DNA of 7,520 nucleotides from Planctomycetaceae bacterium (GTDB taxonomy: Bacteria; Planctomycetota; Planctomycetia; Pirellulales; Pirellulaceae): assembly GCA_024642765.1 (NCBI GenBank), contig JAHEAM010000102.1, forward strand, positions 1 to 7,520, read 5' to 3'. Numbering within the stretch: position 1 is the stretch's first letter; every line of letters starts with the position of its first letter. Of the stretch, positions 1 to 6,574 are shown in pieces. The notes below the pieces were generated by a model, which saw only the letters and a program-made list of their open reading frames with translations, was not told the origin of the DNA and did not search any database. A program made the translations under genes and the position numbers.

Positions 1-279
1 AGCTCTTGTGCGCGTCGCGAATTTGGATCAGTACAGCCACGAATTTTTTTTGCGTAATTAGAAAAGGGGAAACGAGGATTTAAGTTTAAAGAGGTCAGGT
101 CGTCAATATCCAGTTGAATATTCCCCTCAAAAGTCTAATAGGCGATTTTTTTGAGCCCTTATTAAGAGGGTACTTTTGTCTGGTTCGAAACCTGACATGC
201 GTGTTGGAGCGTTTCGTGGCATAATAGTGTTTGGTCGAAAACGGCCCAAAGTCAGATTCATTGTTTCACTTTAAGCGTT
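1..279. other. Left-edge intergenic region, no supported gene
   Basis: I see no gene with real support here. One plus-strand frame stays open from the left edge to a TAG at 59-61 and reads LVRVANLDQYSHEFFLRN at its end. It could be the C-terminal tail of an upstream gene, but 19 codons are too few to judge. The rest is AT-rich and contains small inverted repeats (see the entry at 126-170) but no clear sigma-70 promoter. The best -10-like string is CATAAT at 220-225, without a properly spaced -35. The promoter of the downstream cytochrome/DUF1553 gene should lie here but cannot be fixed from sequence alone. Confidence 0.5.
126..170. repeat. Small overlapping inverted repeats, possible terminator or leader structure
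   Basis: CTCAAAA at 126-132 is complementary to TTTTGAG at 149-155, with a T-run (146-152) forming part of the right arm. A second pairing is possible between CCCTC at 124-128 and GAGGG at 166-170, and the core CTTATTAAG at 158-166 is itself palindromic. The elements could form mutually exclusive hairpins. They might terminate a gene lying to the left or structure the leader of the cytochrome/DUF1553 gene. The stems are short and AT-rich, so chance is a real alternative. Confidence 0.25.
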
Positions 280-3150
280 ATGACAAATCCAATCTCAATC
301 CGCGTCTTCTCTTTTGCGATTTTAGGTCTGGCAATTTTCACCGTCGTGGACGTCGGGTCGTGCCAGGAGTTCAGCTTTTCACGGGACATCTTGCCGGTCC
401 TTTCGAACAAGTGCTTTGTATGTCACGGGCCGGACTCGCATGAGGAGGATATCGTGCGGCTCGACTCGTACGAGGGTGCCACGGCCGACCTCGGTGGCTA
501 TCGCGCCATCGATCCAACGGACGCAAGTGCCAGTGTCCTACTCGATCGCATCAGCGACGCCGAGGATCCCATGCCGCCAGTAGACGCAGAAAAGCCTTTG
601 ACTGACGGGGAGCGAGAACTACTTGCTCGTTGGGTGAAACAAGGTGGCGTTTATGCGAAACATTGGGCGTTTGTGCCTCCAGAGAAAAAATCGCTGAAGG
701 GTAGGGACCTCGAAGCCAACAACGTGATTGACGCCTTCGTTGAATCGAAACTCGAAGAAAAAGGAATGGCATTTGCCGAGCCGGCGGCTCGCGATGTCCT
801 TGCGCGGCGGGCGGCCCTTGTCCTAACCGGCCTACCACCTGAACCCGAGCAACTCCGTCGTTTTATCGAAAACGAAAACCCGGATGCGGCCTACGAGCAA
901 CTACTCGATGAGCTGTTCGCAAGTCCACGGTTTGGCGAGCATCAGGCACGCTTTTGGCTCGATGCGGTTCGCTATGGAGACACGCACGGTTTGCATTTGG
1001 ATAATCGCCGCGGGATCTTTCCCTATCGCGACTGGGTGGTGCGAGCTTTCAACCAGAATTTGCCACTCGATGAATTCGTTACTTGGCAACTTGCCGGCGA
1101 TCTTTTGGAAAGCCCGACGCTCGATCAACAAATCGCGACTGGTTTCGTTCGACTGAACCCAAGTACCGGTGAGGGGGGCGCGATCGAAGATGAGTTTCAA
1201 GCAAAAAACAATTTCGACCGGGTCGAGACTTTCGGAACAGTGATGTTGGGCATGAGTCTGGTTTGTGCTCGTTGTCACACGCACAAGTACGACCCGATCA
1301 CGCAAACCGAATATTACAGCTTGCTCGCCTTTTTCAACAACACTGCCGAAACGGCTCTCGATGGCAATTCGTATACTTACGGCAATACGGTTCGTGTTCC
1401 GACTGACGAAAACGCTTGGAACGAGTGGCGTCACCTTCAACAACGCCAAGATGCGGCACTGGACGTCGCCCGCAGAAAATTTCTAACAGTCCAAGGTGAC
1501 TCGGCGCAAATCGCACAATGGTCTGAACGGACCGCCACGTTTTCAGAACCAATGATCAGCCTCCTGCATCCCGCCAATATCGATCGCACAGAAACGCTGG
1601 AATGGCAAACACTTCCCAGTTTTCGCGAGTCTAACAAAGACAAAACGGCGTTGGAAAAAGAAGAGGCGGTTTGGCTTCGTTGGCAATTCGAGTCAGGCTC
1701 TCAACAGCGCATTTGGCTGTCATTCGCAGCGAAAGGCATGACTCAGCTCCGTATAAACGAAGTAGATGTTTCGGTTCAGGATCGCCACCAAATCAATGGG
1801 AGATACGAATGGGTTCCAATTGAATTCGCCAAGGGACCTCAAGTGATTGAGTTGAAGTTGAGCGGTCAAGGCGCCAAGGTGGCCCCGGAGTTGTCGATTC
1901 AAGGTCCTTATCAAAAATTAGCGGCGAACTCAAACGATCTTGAACGCGCCTGGCAGTCGCTGGACGCCACGGAACAAATGCTCTACTTGATTGACTCGAT
2001 GGTCGTTGATCGCGAAGAAACGCTGGGGTTACTCTTGGATTTGAAACGAGCCGAAGCGGCCTTTACAACCACGTTGGTGGCCAAGGAATTGCCGAATCCT
2101 CGCCAGACACGTTTGTTGAATCGAGGCGAATACGACTTGCCGGTCGGTGAACCACTACAACCCGGTGTGTTTGCGGTGATGGGAGAATTGCCAGGTGATG
2201 CGTCTCAGAACCGTTTGGGACTCGCGCAATGGCTGACCTCGCGTGAACATCCGTTATTGTCCCGTGTGATGGTGAATCAGATTTGGCAACGGGCCTTTGG
2301 TCGCGGATTGGTCCGGACGCCGGAGGATTTCGGTTTGCAAGGCCAACAACCGACGCACCCTGAGTTGCTCGACTGGCTGTCGGTGGATCTTCAGGAGAAT
2401 GGCTGGGACTTCAAGCGTATGTTGCGACTGATGGTCTCGAGTCAAACGTTCAAACAAAGCTCTCGTTGGCGCGACGATCTCGATGATCCCGAAAACAAAC
2501 TTTGGGCTCGCGGTCCGAGCTATCGATTGGACGCGGAAGTCATCCGAGACGTTGGACTCTGGGCCAGTCACTTATTGGACCCGCGTTTGGGTGGAGAGGG
2601 CGTGAAGCTTTATCAGCCACCTGGAATGTGGGAGGCTCTCGCTCATCCAGGCAGCAATACCAGAAACTACATTCAGGATCACGGGGCGACGCTTTACCGG
2701 CGAAGTCTCTACACGTATTGGAAACGAACAAGTCCACACCCGATGATGACGCTATTTGATGCGCCCGATCGCGAATCCAGTTGCGTTCGCCGATCCAGGA
2801 CGAGTACGTCACTTCAGTCGCTCGGACTGTTCAACGAAACGCAACGGATTGAGATGGGGCGGAAATTTGCCGAACGACTCTTGAGAGAGGCGGATTCAAC
2901 AGAGAATCGTTTTACATTGATGTTTACTTTGTTAGCGTCGCGCTCGCCCAATGAGGCCGAACGGACGGCTTGCGAATCGTTGCTTGAGAAGATGTTGATT
3001 CGTTACCAAAATGCGGAGCCCGACGCGGTCGCCCTGCTCTCGACGGGTGAGGCCACGCGAGACGAAAGTCTGTCGGCAACCGAGTTGGCAGCTTGGACAC
3101 AGGTTTGCGTTACGGTGCTGGCAAGTGATGTGTCCATTATGCTGCACTAG
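280..3150 (+). CDS. Exported PSCyt1 / DUF1549 / DUF1553 (PSD1) planctomycete cytochrome-like protein
   Basis: This is a 956-residue exported protein of a planctomycete family whose reaction is not established. An N-terminal hydrophobic segment (about residues 8-27) acts as a signal sequence and ends at VGSC (25-28), which could be a weak lipobox or part of an ordinary cleavage region. The PSCyt1 region (about 35-120) carries a heme c motif, CFVCH, at 45-49. DUF1549/PSCyt2 (about 150-355) includes WLDAVRYGDTHG near 227-237 and a second CxxCH, CARCH, at 329-333, followed by the family-typical HKYDPITQTEYY. A beta-rich stretch at about 425-545 separates it from DUF1553 (about 644-950), marked by NRLGLAQWLTS, GPSYRLDAEVIRD (745-757) and FDAPDRESSCVRR (826-838). 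The length is normal for the family. The start at 280 has no Shine-Dalgarno sequence but is the first ATG giving a signal peptide. It probably acts outside the cytoplasm and is probably cotranscribed with the DUF1501 gene, as commonly seen in this phylum. Heme attachment is inferred from motifs. Confidence 0.95.
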   Translation: MTNPISIRVFSFAILGLAIFTVVDVGSCQEFSFSRDILPVLSNKCFVCHGPDSHEEDIVRLDSYEGATADLGGYRAIDPTDASASVLLDRISDAEDPMPPVDAEKPLTDGERELLARWVKQGGVYAKHWAFVPPEKKSLKGRDLEANNVIDAFVESKLEEKGMAFAEPAARDVLARRAALVLTGLPPEPEQLRRFIENENPDAAYEQLLDELFASPRFGEHQARFWLDAVRYGDTHGLHLDNRRGIFPYRDWVVRAFNQNLPLDEFVTWQLAGDLLESPTLDQQIATGFVRLNPSTGEGGAIEDEFQAKNNFDRVETFGTVMLGMSLVCARCHTHKYDPITQTEYYSLLAFFNNTAETALDGNSYTYGNTVRVPTDENAWNEWRHLQQRQDAALDVARRKFLTVQGDSAQIAQWSERTATFSEPMISLLHPANIDRTETLEWQTLPSFRESNKDKTALEKEEAVWLRWQFESGSQQRIWLSFAAKGMTQLRINEVDVSVQDRHQINGRYEWVPIEFAKGPQVIELKLSGQGAKVAPELSIQGPYQKLAANSNDLERAWQSLDATEQMLYLIDSMVVDREETLGLLLDLKRAEAAFTTTLVAKELPNPRQTRLLNRGEYDLPVGEPLQPGVFAVMGELPGDASQNRLGLAQWLTSREHPLLSRVMVNQIWQRAFGRGLVRTPEDFGLQGQQPTHPELLDWLSVDLQENGWDFKRMLRLMVSSQTFKQSSRWRDDLDDPENKLWARGPSYRLDAEVIRDVGLWASHLLDPRLGGEGVKLYQPPGMWEALAHPGSNTRNYIQDHGATLYRRSLYTYWKRTSPHPMMTLFDAPDRESSCVRRSRTSTSLQSLGLFNETQRIEMGRKFAERLLREADSTENRFTLMFTLLASRSPNEAERTACESLLEKMLIRYQNAEPDAVALLSTGEATRDESLSATELAAWTQVCVTVLASDVSIMLH

Positions 3151-3249
3151 TGCTCGTTGGTGGACAGTACTAATGTCGGGTAAGAGGGCCTGACCTCGAT
3201 GAGACGTTTTTCACGATTAATCGCTAGTTTTTTTGAAGTATATAAATCC
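3151..3249 (+). other. Spacer between the DUF1553 and DUF1501 genes, with a 10-base palindrome
   Basis: This 99-base spacer contains a perfect palindrome, CGATTAATCG, at 3214-3223, followed by a T-run at 3228-3234. The palindrome has no loop, so it is a poor terminator hairpin; a dimeric regulator could bind it, but nothing identifies one. TATAAA at 3241-3246 resembles a -10 element but lies only four bases before the preferred ATG and has no -35 partner. The spacer has no clear terminator, so readthrough from the upstream gene is the simplest view. Confidence 0.35.
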
Positions 3250-4773
3250 ATGAATTACGAAAGTAACCCGATTCGCGAATTCGAACTTTTACAAACGCGT
3301 CGTCAGTTGTTCGGCAGCGCAGCGTTGGGCGTCGGAACGGCCGCCTTGGCGGGGCTGATGAATCCGGCACAATCTTTCGGAAGCCAAAGGCGTCGTGATG
3401 ATCGAAAATCCGATGGCCTTCATCACAAGGCTTCAGCGAAACGAGTCATTTACCTGTTCATGAGCGGTGGCCCCAGTCACTTGGATATGTGGGACTACAA
3501 GCCGAAATTGGTAGAACAGTTCAACACGCAGTTGCCCGATTCGATTCGAGGTGGGCAGCGGCTAACGGGCATGTCGTCTAACCAATCCAACGGCTTGCCG
3601 ATCTGCCCGAGCAAGTACAAATTCACGAAGTACGACAACAACGCCGAAGGCGTCTGGGTTAGCGAGTTATTGCCACACACCGCGAAGGTCGCCAAGGAAT
3701 TGTGTGTTGTCCATTCGACGTTTACGGAGGCGATCAATCACGACCCCGCGATCACTTATATTCAAACCGGCAGCCAAGTACCTGGCCGCCCCAGCCTCGG
3801 AGCTTGGTTGAGCTACGGACTTGGCAGCATGAACGAGAACTTGCCGCACTACGTAGTGATGCATGCGCGGACCCACTATGCCGAGCAAAGTTTGTTCAAT
3901 CGTTTATGGGGACCAGGTTTTTTGCCGTCTGAGCATCAAGGGATCTTGTTACGGAGTATTGGTGATCCAGTTTTGTACTTGAGTAACCCCGAGGGTGTTT
4001 CTCGTTCCGATCGACGCGATCAATTGGATGCCCTGGCAGCGATCAACGCCAATCAGCATCAACAATTCGGCGACCCTGAAATTTTAGCGCGAATCAAACA
4101 GCACGAGATGGCCTATCGTATGCAAACGTCGGTGCCAGAGTTAATGGACCTTTCGGATGAAACGGAAGACACGATGAAACTGTACGGCGAGGATGCGAAG
4201 ACCCCTGGGACGTTTGCGGCGTGCTGTTTGAATGCGCGGCGGTTGGCGGAACGTGGCGTGCAGAATATTCAGATTTTTCATCGGGGCTGGGATGCTCACG
4301 GGAACTTGCCCGCCGAACACGAATCACAATGCAAGGATGTCGACCAAGGCTGCGCGGCGTTGATCGCGGACCTCCGACAACGCGGAATGCTCGACGATAC
4401 ACTTGTGATTTGGGGAGGTGAATTTGGACGAACCGTCTATTGCCAAGGCGGACTGACGAAAGAAAACTATGGTCGCGATCATCATCCGCGATGCTTTTCA
4501 GTTTGGATGGCGGGTGGTGGCGTGAAGGCCGGGATCACTTACGGTCGCACCGATGACTATGGATACAACATCACCGATGCCGAGGGCGTACCTCTTAATC
4601 CTCAGCCGACAAAAGAATCCTGGACGCCGGGAACGATGCACATTCATGATTTGAACGCGACGATATTGCATTTACTGGGAATCGATCATCATCGTTTGAC
4701 CTACCGCTACCAAGGCCGCGATTTTCGACTCACTGATGTTCATGGGCATGTGATCCACGACATCATTGCTTGA
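3250..4773 (+). CDS. Tat-exported DUF1501 family protein
   Basis: This is a 507-residue DUF1501 protein, a family grouped with the alkaline phosphatase/sulfatase fold; its substrate is unknown. A twin-arginine signal is clear: TRRQLFG at residues 16-22 followed by an Ala/Gly-rich hydrophobic stretch to about 40, implying export in folded form, often with a bound metal. Family landmarks follow in order: YLFMSGGPSHLDMWDYKP (68-85), EAINHDPA (160-167), FHRGWDAHGNL (343-353), WGGEFGRT (388-395), GRDHHPRC (408-415), GGGVK and HIHDLNATILHLLGIDHH (from 464). The Asp, Glu and His residues in these motifs are the likely metal ligands. I chose ATG 3250 because MNYESNPIREFELLQTRRQ matches how this family usually begins. 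ATG 3199 would add 17 residues and has only a distant AGAGG at 3183-3187. It lies 99 bases after the DUF1553 gene, its habitual partner in this phylum, which suggests a shared pathway or complex. It appears intact. Confidence 0.95.
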   Translation: MNYESNPIREFELLQTRRQLFGSAALGVGTAALAGLMNPAQSFGSQRRRDDRKSDGLHHKASAKRVIYLFMSGGPSHLDMWDYKPKLVEQFNTQLPDSIRGGQRLTGMSSNQSNGLPICPSKYKFTKYDNNAEGVWVSELLPHTAKVAKELCVVHSTFTEAINHDPAITYIQTGSQVPGRPSLGAWLSYGLGSMNENLPHYVVMHARTHYAEQSLFNRLWGPGFLPSEHQGILLRSIGDPVLYLSNPEGVSRSDRRDQLDALAAINANQHQQFGDPEILARIKQHEMAYRMQTSVPELMDLSDETEDTMKLYGEDAKTPGTFAACCLNARRLAERGVQNIQIFHRGWDAHGNLPAEHESQCKDVDQGCAALIADLRQRGMLDDTLVIWGGEFGRTVYCQGGLTKENYGRDHHPRCFSVWMAGGGVKAGITYGRTDDYGYNITDAEGVPLNPQPTKESWTPGTMHIHDLNATILHLLGIDHHRLTYRYQGRDFRLTDVHGHVIHDIIA

Positions 4774-4793
4774 TCGGTTGGTTTGTGGATTAT

Positions 4794-4822
4794 TCGAAAT
4801 ACAAGTTGGCCAAGTATACAAT
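4794..4822 (+). promoter_or_regulatory. Weak sigma-70-like promoter candidate before the helical-repeat protein gene
   Basis: TCGAAA at 4794-4799 matches four of six -35 consensus bases, and TACAAT at 4817-4822 matches five of six -10 bases, with a 17-base spacer. Transcription would start near 4829 and give a very short leader that still includes the Shine-Dalgarno sequence at 4831. Such strings arise easily by chance in AT-rich DNA, and readthrough from the DUF1501 gene is an equally good explanation. Confidence 0.25.
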
Positions 4823-4830
4823 CGAACGGA

Positions 4831-4835
4831 AAGGA
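4831..4835 (+). promoter_or_regulatory. Shine-Dalgarno sequence that fixes the start at 4843
   Basis: AAGGA ends seven bases before the ATG at 4843, an ideal spacing. It selects this ATG over the in-frame ATG at 4783, which would put 20 hydrophilic residues in front of an otherwise normal signal peptide. It is the only well-placed ribosome binding site in the window. Confidence 0.7.
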
Positions 4836-4842
4836 ATTGTCA

Positions 4843-5676
4843 ATGAGCAACTTTCGATTTTTTTGTTTTGCCCTGATTGTCTTGTGGAATGCAATGACCT
4901 TGCCGGTCGAAGTCTTCGGACAAAAGGGCGATGCCGGACGCGAAGACGGACCTGTTGGGTTATTTTCGACGCGCGGCGAATACGAGCAATTCATGGTTGG
5001 AGCCAAGCAAGCCGCTTTTGGTGAAGGCGGTTCGCCGGAGTTACAAGCGATGATTCCGATGCTCAACGACATCGCGTTGGCTAAACCGATGGGTTGGTCC
5101 AATCAAAATTACGGTGGCGGCGGAAGTTCGTTGGATATTTTGGCGGACCCGAGCGTTCGTAAAGAAATCGATATGCTTGACGATCAATACCAACAACTTT
5201 TAGATTTCAACGCCAGTATTCAGAACCGCGCTGTCGAACAACTTCGGGGTCTGGATTTCGGCCAACATGATGCTGTGGTGCGGCAGCTCAACGATTTTCG
5301 CGAACAAGCCCAATCGGAACTCGAAAAACTACTGCTGCCCCATCAACTAGAGCGGCTGCGTCAGATCGAGTTGCGTTCACAACTTCGCCGCCGAAGTCTA
5401 GTGGATATTTTGACCACCAATCCGGTTAAATCAGAACTAGAGATCACCGACGACCAAGCAAACGAAATGCGAGCGGAAGAAGAAGCTATTAAGCGTGATC
5501 TCGAGAAAGAAATTGCCAAACTTCGAGAGAAAGCTCGTGAACGCTTGCTAGAAAAATTGGAGCCTGAGCAGAAAAAAGAGGTTGAGAAGATGCTCGGTGA
5601 TGCGTTTGAATTCGATGAGCAAAAGTCGTCGAAGCAGAGCTCTTCTAAATCTTCTGCGAAGAAAAACGTTAAGTAG
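4843..5676 (+). CDS. Secreted helical-repeat protein of unknown function
   Basis: This is a 277-residue exported protein that I cannot name. A signal peptide occupies residues 1 to about 26 (FFCFALIVLWNAM core, likely cleavage after VFG before Gln27). The mature part is almost entirely helical and charged, apart from a glycine cluster at 91-94. It holds two similar units: LDILADPSVRKEIDMLDDQ (97-115) and VDILTTNPVKSELEITDDQ (187-205). Each is followed by a long helix and a closing motif, LLPHQLERLRQ (164-174) and LEPEQKKEVEKMLG (239-252). The tail (about 259-277) is Ser/Lys-rich and probably disordered. The pattern resembles planctomycete secreted proteins with 'L.LT..Q...' and 'LTPEQ' motifs, and loosely the CpxP/Spy style of periplasmic helical proteins; a chaperone- or sensor-like role is only a guess. 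It follows the DUF1501 gene by 69 bases. The same domain recurs in the gene at 6575. Its stop overlaps the convergent GNAT gene by 8 bases. Confidence 0.88.
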   Translation: MSNFRFFCFALIVLWNAMTLPVEVFGQKGDAGREDGPVGLFSTRGEYEQFMVGAKQAAFGEGGSPELQAMIPMLNDIALAKPMGWSNQNYGGGGSSLDILADPSVRKEIDMLDDQYQQLLDFNASIQNRAVEQLRGLDFGQHDAVVRQLNDFREQAQSELEKLLLPHQLERLRQIELRSQLRRRSLVDILTTNPVKSELEITDDQANEMRAEEEAIKRDLEKEIAKLREKARERLLEKLEPEQKKEVEKMLGDAFEFDEQKSSKQSSSKSSAKKNVK

Positions 5677-6151
5677 TTATTGAGAGGGACTGACTGCCAA
5701 GCCCAAGAGTGAAGAATCGACTAAACGGGTCTTCGACATAGTTGCCGAACGGCGGGCATTCCGTAAATCCGAAGCGCTCGTACATCTTCGATGCAGGCTC
5801 AAACGCTGATCCCGACCCAGTTTCTAGGCTTAGTCGCTGATAGCCCCGTTCTGTCGCGACGGCAATAATATGCTTGAGCATTAACGATCCTACACCCTGT
5901 CGTAAATAGGCATCGTGAGTGCGCATCGACTTGATTTCTCCGTGTGTGGCTTCAAGTTCCTTGAGCGCGCCGCAGCCTGCCAATTCATCGTCGTTCCAAA
6001 TCGACCAAAACGTAACATCGGGTTTTCGTAATCCATCGAAATCGAGATAGTGGCAACTGCCACAGGGAGAATGTTTTTGCATTTCCGCAAAATGCTGCGT
6101 GAGCAAATCGCGTATTTCAGACTTTGTTAAGTCGTCAATGATTATTTTCAT
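5669..6151 (-). CDS. GNAT family N-acetyltransferase
   Basis: This is a 160-residue cytoplasmic acetyltransferase that should transfer an acetyl group from acetyl-CoA to an amine; the acceptor is unknown. The GNAT core is easy to follow: GCGALKELEATHGEIKSMRT (59-78) forms the central strands, and RQGVGS (84-89) is the acetyl-CoA pyrophosphate loop of motif A (R/Q-x-x-G-x-G/A). The helix LMLKHIIAVATERGY and strand RLSLETGS (106-113) follow. The C-terminal part has SKMYERFGF (121-129) and a PFGNYVEDP segment typical of the small stand-alone GNAT group that includes Bacillus YsnE-like proteins. The length is normal and no signal peptide is present. An unusual CGSCH occurs at 30-34. The ATG at 6149-6151 directly follows an AGG, too close to be a proper ribosome site; no better upstream start is evident. 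The gene runs opposite to its neighbours, so it is probably transcribed separately from the region right of 6151. Confidence 0.94.
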   Translation of the reverse strand: MKIIIDDLTKSEIRDLLTQHFAEMQKHSPCGSCHYLDFDGLRKPDVTFWSIWNDDELAGCGALKELEATHGEIKSMRTHDAYLRQGVGSLMLKHIIAVATERGYQRLSLETGSGSAFEPASKMYERFGFTECPPFGNYVEDPFSRFFTLGLGSQSLSITT

Positions 6152-6574
6152 CCTAAAACCGGCTGGGAATTGGTTATTTTAACGAAAAGTAATGACTGAG
6201 CTACAGCTATTCGATCGCAGCCAACTCAATAAACGTTAATTGTTCCTGACAAGGAGGACAAAAAATCTGGCGATTATTCGGCCAATCGACATCAAAAAAA
6301 AGTCAAGAAGCCGACTCGCTAATCGGAAAGCCGCTAGTTCATTGACACTCATTCTTGGACGAAAACGGCTTAAATAGGTTCGTTTGAGTATTCCTAGGAT
6401 CGTTTCAATCCTACCACCCCGCGAGAGCCTGTCAAATTTCCTGTAAAAACTAAAACTAGCAAAAATTCGGGCGTTACGACAACTCTTTCTCTATTATGCG
6501 ACCCAAAACGAATTCAAAGCCGTATTATGAGTTGGGCAAGGCATTCAAAAAACACACATTGGATTGTATTCGTT
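6152..6574. other. Divergent intergenic region between the GNAT and thioredoxin-fusion genes
   Basis: No gene is supported here. The region must hold the promoters for the leftward GNAT gene and the rightward thioredoxin-fusion gene, but I find no convincing -35/-10 pair for either. Visible elements are an orphan Shine-Dalgarno-like AAGGAGG at 6251-6257, an A-run at 6293-6301, the string TTGGACGAAAACGGC at 6355-6369 (nearly repeated at 231-245), and a hairpin at 6395-6413. TTGACA at 6342-6347 is a perfect -35 hexamer but lacks a -10 at the right distance. If the alternative start at 6527 is used, the region ends at 6526. Confidence 0.5.
6395..6413. repeat. Short perfect inverted repeat
   Basis: TAGGAT at 6395-6400 and ATCCTA at 6408-6413 form a perfect 6-base inverted repeat around a 7-base spacer. 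No T-run follows on either strand, so it is not a typical terminator. It lies 114-162 bases ahead of the two candidate starts of the thioredoxin-fusion gene and could be an operator or a leader hairpin, but its small size allows chance. Confidence 0.3.

Noticed and set aside
2..61. Possible C-terminal tail of an upstream plus-strand gene ending at TAG 59-61
   Set aside because: Only 19 codons are visible, and a second plus-strand frame is also open from the edge, so coding cannot be decided.
91..99. GAGGTCAGG here and its complement CCTGACCTC at 3189-3197 as a long-range inverted repeat
   Set aside because: A 9-base match between distant sites is expected many times by chance in a window of this size.
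901..1449. 182-codon open frame on the minus strand inside the DUF1549 region
   Set aside because: It is fully antisense to a region with clear family motifs, including the CARCH site, and its translation shows no recognisable domain. It is a by-product of the codon pattern on the other strand.
4783..4842. Longer start for the helical-repeat protein at ATG 4783
   Set aside because: It would place 20 mostly polar residues before the signal peptide and ignore the well-spaced AAGGA before ATG 4843.
4740..5102. 120-codon minus-strand frame across the DUF1501 end and the next gene start
   Set aside because: It overlaps a real C-terminus, a good ribosome binding site and a signal peptide on the plus strand, and its translation has no recognisable domain.
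6176..6181. TAAAAT on the minus strand as a -10 element for the GNAT gene
   Set aside because: It matches five of six bases, but the hexamer 17 bases further upstream bears no resemblance to a -35 element, so I cannot support a promoter call.
6342..6375. TTGACA at 6342-6347 with TTAAAT at 6370-6375 as a promoter
   Set aside because: The spacer is 22 bases, too long for a sigma-70 promoter, and no better -10 lies at 16-18 bases.
6401..6416. GTTTCAATCC string resembling the end of many CRISPR repeats
   Set aside because: It occurs once, with no second repeat at spacer distance and no cas gene nearby. It overlaps the short inverted repeat at 6395-6413.
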